From JBQTII01 sp052388275 (lineage in GTDB: Bacteria; Actinomycetota; Actinomycetes; Sporichthyales; Sporichthyaceae): DNA of 21,741 nucleotides. Where the stretch lies: assembly GCA_052388275.1 (NCBI GenBank), contig JBQTII010000130.1, positions 1 through 21,741 of the forward strand. The letters run 5' to 3'. The notes under the pieces were generated by a model. It was not told the DNA's origin, ran no database searches, and was given only the letters and a program-made list of their open reading frames with translations. A program made the position numbers and the translations under genes. The number at the start of each line of letters is the position of its first letter. The first letter of the stretch is position 1. Of the stretch, positions 16,312-21,741 are shown piece by piece.

Positions 16312-17996
16312 GGGCAGGGCGGCGTCGTGCGTCCGCGCTGATCGCGCTGATGCTCGGCGCATCGTCTGCCGGGCTGTGGGCCGCGCCGGCGCAGGCGCAC
16401 CCACTGAACAATTTTTCGGTCAACACCTATCACGGGCTGGAACTGCTCCCCGAGCGCATCCTGAACCACGCCGTCGTCGACACCGCCGAGATCCCGACGT
16501 TGCAGGAGAAGAAACGGATCGACACTGACAAGGACGGCCAGGTGTCCGGCGCAGAGGCGGCGACGGCCGCGAAGCAGGAATGCGCCGCCCTGCGCAAGGC
16601 CAGCACCCTGATCGTCAACTCCGAAGAACGCAGCTGGCAGGTCCTGGCCAGTTCGCTCACCTTTCTCCCAGGGGAGAAGGGGCTGGAGGTCACTCGGATC
16701 GAATGTGAGTTCTCCACCGCCGTTGATCTGCGAGCCCGCGCCGACATCGTCTTCACCAACAGCTACTTCGCCGGTGCCGTCGGCTGGCGTGAGATCACCG
16801 CGATCGGGCGCGGGGTGCGCCTGACCGCGGCGTCGGTGGACGACGTCAGCATCAGCGACGCGTTACGCGCCTACCCCGACGACCTGCTCTCCTCGCCCCT
16901 GGACCAGCGCACGGCGACCCTGTCCAGCGTCCCCGGCGACGGAGAATCGCCCGGTCTGGCCCCGCGCCTGGACGGCGCCGGAGCAATCTCCGCCTTCCTC
17001 TCCCCGCTCAACGACGCCTACGACGACTTCCTGGACAAGGACCTGACGGTCGGCGTCGGACTGGCCGCGCTGGCCTTGTCGATTCTGCTCGGGGCATCCC
17101 ACGCGGCGCTTCCCGGGCATGGAAAGACCGTGATGGCGGCCTACCTCGTCGGGCGGCGTGGCGGGGTGCGGGACGCGATGATCGTCGGAGCCAGCGTCAC
17201 CGTCACTCACACCGGCGGAGTGCTCGCGATGGGCCTGCTGCTCTCGGCCACCGCCGCCGTCAGCGGCGAGGGCGTGCTGGCCTGGCTCGGCTTCGCCAGT
17301 GGAGCGCTGATCGCCCTCATCGGTGTCGTGCTCTGGCGCTCGTCCTGGCGCGATCGCGGTCGGCCCGGCAGTGGGCACGGTCATGGGCACGGTCATGGGC
17401 ACGGACACGGACACGGGCACGGACGCGGACACGGGCGGGGGCACGGGCACGGACACGGACACGGACACGGGCGGGGGCGGGGGCACGGGCGGGGGCACGG
17501 GCACGGTCATGTGCACGGGCATGGGCATGGGCACTCGGCTGCGTTAGCACCCACAGGTCCCCGCAGCACGATCGCCGTGCTGCCCGAAACCGTGCACGAC
17601 GAGCCTCACCTCGACCACGGGGACGACGCCCACCACCACCACCACGAGCACGAGCCGGGGCCGGCGCCATTCTCTCGCCGCGGGCTCATCGGGCTGGGGG
17701 TAGCCGGCGGTCTGGTGCCCAGCCCGTCGGCCCTCGTCGTGCTGCTGGGCGCCATCGCGCTGGGCCGGACCTGGTTCGGTGTGGCGCTGGTGATCGGCTA
17801 CGGCGTGGGGATGGCCGCCACCCTGATGCTCGCCGGCCTGCTGCTGGTGCGAGTGCGTGACCGGGTCGGCAGCGCCCTTGCCGGTCGCGGCGGCGCAGCA
17901 CTCGCCCAGCTGAGCGCCGTCATGCCCTTCCTCACCGCAGGTTTAGTCGTTGTCGTCGGCGTTGGACTCATGCTCAACGAGCTGACCCGGATCTGA
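16308..17996 (+). CDS. NicO-type nickel/cobalt transporter with N-terminal exported domain, EF-hand and His-Gly repeat
   Basis: A 562-residue membrane protein resembling the NicO/RcnA family of Ni/Co transporters; metal and direction cannot be proved here. The signal peptide ends APAQA before HPLNNFSVNTYHGL, so the predicted mature N-terminus is His31. A canonical EF-hand loop lies at 72-83 (DTDKDGQVSGAE). The exported domain runs to about 240. The transporter core begins about 246, with the NicO signature HAALPGHGKT (H265, H271, K273) and several helices. A cytosolic or external loop holds 27 Gly-His/Arg units (356-409) plus a HHHHHEHE stretch. The second half starts GLGVAGGLVPSPSALVVLL, with Ser at the position that is Cys in RcnA-like PCP motifs. 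The start overlaps the TPR stop by 4 nt, and AAGGAG of the next gene abuts its stop. Confidence 0.88.
   Translation: MRAGRRRASALIALMLGASSAGLWAAPAQAHPLNNFSVNTYHGLELLPERILNHAVVDTAEIPTLQEKKRIDTDKDGQVSGAEAATAAKQECAALRKASTLIVNSEERSWQVLASSLTFLPGEKGLEVTRIECEFSTAVDLRARADIVFTNSYFAGAVGWREITAIGRGVRLTAASVDDVSISDALRAYPDDLLSSPLDQRTATLSSVPGDGESPGLAPRLDGAGAISAFLSPLNDAYDDFLDKDLTVGVGLAALALSILLGASHAALPGHGKTVMAAYLVGRRGGVRDAMIVGASVTVTHTGGVLAMGLLLSATAAVSGEGVLAWLGFASGALIALIGVVLWRSSWRDRGRPGSGHGHGHGHGHGHGHGHGRGHGRGHGHGHGHGHGRGRGHGRGHGHGHVHGHGHGHSAALAPTGPRSTIAVLPETVHDEPHLDHGDDAHHHHHEHEPGPAPFSRRGLIGLGVAGGLVPSPSALVVLLGAIALGRTWFGVALVIGYGVGMAATLMLAGLLLVRVRDRVGSALAGRGGAALAQLSAVMPFLTAGLVVVVGVGLMLNELTRI
17373..17534 (+). repeat. 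Hexanucleotide-type repeat encoding (Gly-His)n, 27 units
   Basis: 162 nt of GG(G/A/T)CA(C/T) hexamers encode 27 dipeptides, mostly Gly-His, with five Gly-Arg and one Val-His interruptions. The run is purely in frame. Codon variation shows it is not freshly expanded throughout, but sub-blocks such as GGACACGGACAC are locally identical. Confidence 0.95.
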
Positions 17997-18005
17997 AGGA
18001 GCCTC

Positions 18006-18392
18006 ATGGCAGTACCTCACCCAACCACCTGGTCCCGTGCGTCCCGCGCGGGTGCCCTGGCTGCGTTAATGGCGCTGCCCCTGCTCGCTGCCTGCGGCTC
18101 CGAATCCGGCTCCGAGGAGGGCGGCAGGTTTGTCGCGGCGGAGCGCGCGGACTACCCGTTGACGTGTTTGGAGCATCAGGGGCAGACCCCAGGGGTGCTG
18201 TACACCGGGGGCGCGGAGGGGGCTGACACCGCGGCGATCTTCGACCTCTTGGAGTACTTCACCGCGAACAGATCGGTCACCGCCTACTGCGACGGCGAGC
18301 CCGCCAACGGCAAGGACCGCGCCTGGGCACAGTTGTACGTCGATCTCGGCGCCGAGCGCGCCAATGTCGCCCACCTGTTGAGCTCTCAATAG
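18006..18392 (+). CDS. Small lipoprotein of unknown function
   Basis: A 128-residue predicted lipoprotein I do not recognise. The signal is basic then hydrophobic (SRASRAGALAALMALP) with lipobox LLAAC, followed by a short Gly/Ser/Glu linker. The mature domain is about 90 residues. It contains two further Cys, in YPLTCLEHQG and VTAYCDGEPA, that could form one disulphide, and conserved-looking helices FDLLEYFTANRSVTAYC and RAWAQLYVDLGAERANVAHLL. AAGGAG lies 4 nt before the ATG and 1 nt after the NicO stop, so it is the last gene of the DUF4331-TPR-NicO unit. Its stop overlaps the convergent proS stop by 7 nt. The position suggests a helper of the transporter, but nothing in the sequence proves a role. 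Confidence 0.85.
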   Translation: MAVPHPTTWSRASRAGALAALMALPLLAACGSESGSEEGGRFVAAERADYPLTCLEHQGQTPGVLYTGGAEGADTAAIFDLLEYFTANRSVTAYCDGEPANGKDRAWAQLYVDLGAERANVAHLLSSQ

Positions 18393-19846
18393 GAGCGGCC
18401 GAAAATGACCCGCGTGCCGTAGGCGGACGGCTCCCCGCACCGTACGCACGACCCGGTCTCGGGCTCGCCGCCCGTGGGAACACAGCGCGGGGTCGCGGCC
18501 GCGGTGGCGGCCTTGATGTCGTCCTCGCACGCGGGCTGCCCGCAGTGCAGGGCGCGGGCCCAGCCGGTGCCGGTGGCGGCAACGAAGGCGTCCCAGTCAT
18601 CGACGGTGTGGGTGTTGGTGTCCCGGAACTCGGTGGCCCGGGCCAGCATTGCCGCCTGAATCTCCGTCAGGATCCCCGGCAGGGCCGCCGCGAGGGTATC
18701 GAGAGGAACCTTTTCCTTACCCTTCTCGTCGCCGAAGCCGCCGATGCGCCGCGAGATCATGGCGGATTTCTCGGCAAGGTCGCGCGGGCCGAGCTCGATT
18801 CGCAGCGGGACCCCGCGCATCTCCCAATCGTTGAACTTGAAGCCGGGACTGACCTGCGGGCGCGCATCGACGTGCACCCGCACCCCGAGTGTCCTGGCCT
18901 GGGCCGCGAGGGTGTCCACGGCTGCCATGACCGGGGCCATCGCGTCACCGCGCCCGACCGGCACGATCACCACCTGATGGGGCGCCAGTTTCGGCGGGAG
19001 CACCAGGCCCTTGTCGTCACCATGGGCCATGATGATCGCGCCGAGCATGCGGGTCGACATGCCCCAGGACGTGGTGTGGCAGTACTGCTGGCCGCCTGAG
19101 GAGGCGTCGGCGTACTTGATCTCGAACGCTTTCGCGAAGTTGGTTCCCATGAAGTGCGAGGTGCCGGACTGCAGCGCCTTGCCGTCACGCATCATGCCCT
19201 CGATGGTGAAGGTGCGCAGCGCCCCGGCGAAGCGCTCCCCTGCGGTCTTCTCCCCCACCACGACGGGGATCGCGGCCAGATCGCGGGCCACCTCCTCGTA
19301 CATCCCGATCATGGCCAGGGTCTCGCGCATGGCGTCACCTTCGTCGGCGTGTGCGGTGTGACCTTCCTGCCAGAGGAACTCGGTGGTACGCAGGAACATG
19401 CGCGGACGCAGCTCCCAGCGCACCACGTTGGCCCACTGGTTGAGCAGCAGCGGAAGGTCCCGGTGCGAGGAGATCCACTTCGCCATCGACTCACCGATGA
19501 TCGTCTCCGAGGTGGGCCGCACCACCAGCGGCTCCTCCAGCTCCTTGCCGCCGGCGTGGGTGACGACCGCCAGTTCCGGGGAGAACCCTTCGACATGCTC
19601 GGCTTCCCGCTTGAGGTAACTCTGCGGAATGAACATCGGGAAATAGGCGTTCTCGTGCCCGCTCGCCTTGATCCGGTCGTCGAGCTCGCCCTGGAGCAGC
19701 TCCCACAGCCGGTAGCCGTAAGGCCGGATGATCATCGTGCCCTTGACCGGGCCACGGTCGACGAGCTGCGCCCGCAGGACCACCTCGTTGTACCAGTCCG
19801 AGAAGTTCTCGCTCTGCGGGGTGACTGCGCGTTCGTCCTTTGCCAT
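18386..19846 (-). CDS. proS: Prolyl-tRNA synthetase, archaeal/eukaryotic type
   Basis: Cytoplasmic enzyme that charges tRNA-Pro with proline. The 486-residue protein belongs to the short archaeal/eukaryotic-like class. It has no bacterial INS editing insertion, and it has an extra C-terminal zinc-binding domain and a terminal Tyr (GRSY). Class II motifs are visible: motif 1 region PYGYRLWELLQ, motif 2 FLRTTEFLWQEGHTAHA, motif 3 HGDDKGLVLPPKLAP. PRPTSE-type sequence (VVRPTSETIIG) marks the proline site. The anticodon-binding domain covers about 280-380. The C-terminal domain has Cys at CGQPAC, PRCVP and GSCVRCGEP. The ATG at 19846 has no ribosome-binding site but a TAACCT hexamer 7 nt upstream, consistent with leaderless translation. 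The open frame extends upstream, but without family sequence. Confidence 0.96.
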   Translation of the reverse strand: MAKDERAVTPQSENFSDWYNEVVLRAQLVDRGPVKGTMIIRPYGYRLWELLQGELDDRIKASGHENAYFPMFIPQSYLKREAEHVEGFSPELAVVTHAGGKELEEPLVVRPTSETIIGESMAKWISSHRDLPLLLNQWANVVRWELRPRMFLRTTEFLWQEGHTAHADEGDAMRETLAMIGMYEEVARDLAAIPVVVGEKTAGERFAGALRTFTIEGMMRDGKALQSGTSHFMGTNFAKAFEIKYADASSGGQQYCHTTSWGMSTRMLGAIIMAHGDDKGLVLPPKLAPHQVVIVPVGRGDAMAPVMAAVDTLAAQARTLGVRVHVDARPQVSPGFKFNDWEMRGVPLRIELGPRDLAEKSAMISRRIGGFGDEKGKEKVPLDTLAAALPGILTEIQAAMLARATEFRDTNTHTVDDWDAFVAATGTGWARALHCGQPACEDDIKAATAAATPRCVPTGGEPETGSCVRCGEPSAYGTRVIFGRSY

Positions 19847-19853
19847 GAACCGA

Positions 19854-19859
19854 AGGTTA
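19854..19859 (-). promoter_or_regulatory. -10 element of a probable leaderless proS promoter
   Basis: TAACCT on the minus strand lies exactly 7 nt before the proS ATG, so transcription should start at or next to the start codon. No Shine-Dalgarno is present. A TTGGCA further upstream is 21 nt away, too far for a standard -35. Confidence 0.5.
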
Positions 19860-19919
19860 TCGATCCCTTGCCCTAGAGCTTGCCAACGGACTGGACGAAG
19901 GCCGCATCTGCTCCGAAGG

Positions 19920-19925
19920 TATAAA
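19920..19925 (+). promoter_or_regulatory. Candidate -10 (TATAAA) for the Cys-x-Cys protein array
   Basis: TATAAA stands out in very GC-rich DNA, 48 nt upstream of the ATG at 19973. No good -35 is visible at 16-18 nt. It is divergent from the proS promoter. Confidence 0.4.
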
Positions 19926-19972
19926 GACGGGGCGCAACTGCTCACCCGCCGGCTCACCGAAAGAGACGCGCC

Positions 19973-20557
19973 ATGTTCAGGTACCTGATCCGGGTCACGC
20001 TGGTCCTTGTCCTGGCCACCGCCGCGCTTCCCATGATGAGTGCCGACGCGGCCCCGACCTGCATGTGCAGGGACAGCGACGAACTGGGCAACTTCGAGCG
20101 CGCCGGGGTCGTGTTCAAGGGCACCGTCGAGACCGTCACCAGCTCGGCGATCAAGGAACGCGGGAAGCCGACCCAACTTTCCGGGCGGTACTACACCTTC
20201 ACCCCCACGAAGACCTATAAGGGCGAGACCGTCGATCCACAGACCGTGTTCACCGCCGGCGATAACGCATCCTGCGGCGTCGACCTCGACGGCTCCGGGC
20301 CCTACCTGGTTTTTGCGAACATCCCGGACCGGGAGTTCGCCCGCCAGTACGGGCTGGATCGAGACGGACTGACCATGAGCAGCTGCGGCGGCACCCGCCC
20401 GATCGGCGCCGACGAGGAGCCGAACTTCAACCCCCTGTTCGACACCTCACCCGGGCGCGCACCGGACATCGTGTCCGACCCGGGGGGCTTCGCCGAGTTC
20501 TACCGCGGGGAAGTGCAGACGTTCGTGAACAACTTGCAGCGGATCCGCCCGATCTGA
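19973..20557 (+). CDS. Secreted Cys-x-Cys protein, NTR/TIMP-like fold (paralogue 1 of 3)
   Basis: A 194-residue exported protein. The signal peptide (FRYLIRVTLVLVLATAALP) ends near SADA, followed by APTCMC (C30, C32). The rest follows the pattern shared by the two downstream paralogues: a VVFKGTVETV strand, YTFTPTKTYKGETV, an ASCGVDLDGSGPYLVFAN segment and SSCGGTRPI. The four Cys probably form two disulphides. This layout recalls the OB-fold NTR/TIMP-like domain found in bacterial secreted proteins; function is unknown. Unlike the others it continues about 50 residues beyond the CGGTR motif in a Pro/Asp/Gly-rich tail with a short helix (FAEFYRGEVQTFVNNLQ). The ribosome-binding site is weak (AAAGAGA). 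Paralogy is seen directly; the fold name is my inference. Confidence 0.85.
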   Translation: MFRYLIRVTLVLVLATAALPMMSADAAPTCMCRDSDELGNFERAGVVFKGTVETVTSSAIKERGKPTQLSGRYYTFTPTKTYKGETVDPQTVFTAGDNASCGVDLDGSGPYLVFANIPDREFARQYGLDRDGLTMSSCGGTRPIGADEEPNFNPLFDTSPGRAPDIVSDPGGFAEFYRGEVQTFVNNLQRIRPI

Positions 20558-20603
20558 GCTCAGCTCCCCGCACGCCGAACGTTTCGCCCGGGCCGGCCGT
20601 CCC

Positions 20604-20609
20604 TAGGGT
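20604..20609 (+). promoter_or_regulatory. Candidate -10 (TAGGGT) before Cys-x-Cys paralogue 2
   Basis: A TANNNT hexamer lies 42 nt before the ATG at 20652, inside the 94-bp spacer. The -35 region is unconvincing. It would allow paralogues 2 and 3 to be transcribed independently of paralogue 1. Confidence 0.25.
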
Positions 20610-20651
20610 GAGAGCACCGTGCCGGTCCAGGCAGCGACGTCGGGAGGAAAC

Positions 20652-21095
20652 ATGTCGATCAAGCAAGTAGGACGCGCTCTGTTCGCCAGCGTGCTGGCCA
20701 TCACCCTGACCCCGGTCCTGGGGGCCAACCCTGCCTATGCCTGTAGTTGCATCTCCCAGACCGACCGTCAGGCCCTGAAGGGGGCGGACGTCGTCTTCAA
20801 GGGCAAGATCGTCGAGCGGATCGTCCCGGCCGCTCAGCAGAGCGATCCCAACGCCGGACCGGTCGTCTACATCTTCGACCCGGTCCGGGTCTACAAGGGC
20901 GTGGTGAAGGTCGACAACCAGCGCATCAAGACCGGAGCCAACAGCGCGCTGTGCGGCGTGGACATTGACGGCGTCGGGCCCTACCTGGTCTTCGCCGACA
21001 AGAAGAAGAACGGCAAGCTGACCTTCAACCTCTGCGGTGGCACCCGGCGCTTCAAGGACCGCGCGCACGACTTCGGCCCCGGCACCAAGGCCTGA
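20652..21095 (+). CDS. Secreted Cys-x-Cys protein, NTR/TIMP-like fold (paralogue 2 of 3)
   Basis: A 147-residue exported protein, the most compact of the three. Signal peptide residues 1-30 end in NPAYA, and predicted cleavage leaves Cys31 as the first residue of the mature CSC. The body carries ALKGADVVFKGKIVERI, VVYIFDPVRVYKGVV, ALCGVDIDGVGPYLVFAD and a final NLCGGTRRF. These are the same four Cys and the same strand order as its neighbours. There is no membrane segment after the signal, so it should be released, unless the N-terminal Cys is lipidated; the residues before it (AYA) fit signal peptidase I better than a lipobox. The start is certain: GGGAGGA 4 nt before ATG 20652. The next gene begins 3 nt after the stop. 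Confidence 0.88.
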   Translation: MSIKQVGRALFASVLAITLTPVLGANPAYACSCISQTDRQALKGADVVFKGKIVERIVPAAQQSDPNAGPVVYIFDPVRVYKGVVKVDNQRIKTGANSALCGVDIDGVGPYLVFADKKKNGKLTFNLCGGTRRFKDRAHDFGPGTKA

Positions 21096-21098
21096 GCC

Positions 21099-21741
21099 TT
21101 GCCCACCATCGCCCGCCCGCCAAGCGCCGCCGTGAGCAGGGTCGTGGTCGCGGCGGCGCTGGCGCTCGGCGCCGTCCCGCTGCTGGGCGCCGGGCCGGCA
21201 AGCGCCTGCAGCTGCGGAGCGCTCACCGACAAGCAGGCGGCCAAGGACGCCGTCGCGGTGTTCGCGGGCACCCTGATCGACACCCAGCTTCCGCCCCCGT
21301 CGGACGTGCGTTCCAGCGATGACCCGGTGACGTACACCTTCGCCGTGAGCCGGGTCTACCAGGGCAACGCCACCGACCCGCAGCGGGTGCGCAGCATCGT
21401 CGGCGGCGAGGCCTGCGGGCTGGAGCTACGCGGCACCGGCCCCTACCTGGTCTTCGCCACGAAGCCCACCGATTTTCTGGGCGCCGGCGCTCCCGGGCCG
21501 CCCGAGGACGGACTGCTTGCCGCGAACCTGTGCGGGGGGACGCGGGAGATCACCGCGCAGCAGAAGCCGGCCCTCGGCAAGGGAAAGCCGCCGGCCCCCC
21601 CGCCGCCGACGCGGGCCGTCGCCGCCGAGCCCGACTCCGCCGACGACGACCTCCCCGGTTGGGCTCTCCCATTCGGCTTCATCGCCATCGCCGCCGCCGC
21701 CGGCCTTGGCGTCGCCGCGATGGACCGCCGCCGCCGCACGA
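21099..21741 (+). CDS. Cys-x-Cys protein, NTR/TIMP-like fold, membrane-anchored (paralogue 3 of 3; 3' end outside window)
   Basis: The frame runs to the window edge: 214 codons are visible and no stop is reached. The signal peptide (AAVSRVVVAAALALGAVPLLG) ends GPASA before CSCGALTDKQ, so mature Cys1 is again exposed (C37, C39). Shared motifs are AVFAGTLIDT, YTFAVSRVYQGNA, EACGLELRGTGPYLVFAT and NLCGGTREI. A Pro/Lys linker (about 165-182) leads to a hydrophobic segment ALPFGFIAIAAAAGLGVAA and then DRRRR, which reads as a C-terminal membrane anchor with a cytoplasmic basic stop. The start is inferred: TTG at 21099 is 3 nt after the preceding stop, with AAGG about 8 nt upstream; GTG at 21132 is the alternative. 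The protein is probably nearly complete. Confidence 0.82.
   Translation, partial: MPTIARPPSAAVSRVVVAAALALGAVPLLGAGPASACSCGALTDKQAAKDAVAVFAGTLIDTQLPPPSDVRSSDDPVTYTFAVSRVYQGNATDPQRVRSIVGGEACGLELRGTGPYLVFATKPTDFLGAGAPGPPEDGLLAANLCGGTREITAQQKPALGKGKPPAPPPPTRAVAAEPDSADDDLPGWALPFGFIAIAAAAGLGVAAMDRRRRT

Noticed and set aside
17373..17534. Regular short repeats that might suggest a CRISPR or intergenic satellite
   Set aside because: The units are 6 bp, contiguous and in frame inside the transporter gene; there are no spacers.

Overview
The window is very GC-rich and gene-dense. Its core gene order is mtrA-mtrB-lpqB-comF-hpf-(response regulator)-secA, all on the minus strand, with an Rv3235-type small protein nearby. 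That synteny marks a chromosome of Actinomycetota. SecA has the Streptomyces-style form (a YQADLMGRV segment, no C-terminal zinc tail). A Streptomyces/Frankia/Sporichthya-like lineage is my best guess; the species cannot be named from the sequence.

Layout. 61-1182 (+): Rv3235-family protein and a HAD phosphatase, convergent with secA (1333-4068, -) across a short hairpin. 4226-5691 (+): GNAT acetyltransferase, a two-helix membrane protein and a DUF2505 protein. 5610-6768 (-): a response regulator reduced to its receiver domain, and the long-form ribosome hibernation factor hpf. 6769-7287: the largest non-coding gap, with two hairpins in the hpf leader. 7288-12403 (-): comF, lpqB, mtrB, mtrA. 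A direct-repeat element separates mtrA from mtrB, and a DnaA-box-like cluster lies between lpqB and comF.

12566-18392 (+): an export-rich block. It holds a cupredoxin lipoprotein with its own strong terminator, then a DUF4331 protein, a membrane-anchored TPR protein, a NicO-type metal transporter with an EF-hand and a long His-Gly repeat, and a small lipoprotein of unknown function. The TPR and transporter genes overlap by 4 nt and the lipoprotein follows after 9 nt, so these three almost certainly form one operon, probably with DUF4331 in front. I read the block as an uncharacterised envelope metal-handling system.

18386-19846 (-): an archaeal/eukaryotic-type prolyl-tRNA synthetase with a probable leaderless promoter. 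19973-21741 (+): three tandem paralogues of small secreted Cys-x-Cys proteins resembling the NTR/TIMP fold. The third carries a C-terminal membrane anchor and runs to the window edge.

The most novel-looking parts are the three-gene Cys-x-Cys array, the DUF4331-TPR-NicO-lipoprotein operon, the truncated response regulator and the repeat element inside mtrAB. Most of the rest is conserved actinobacterial core.
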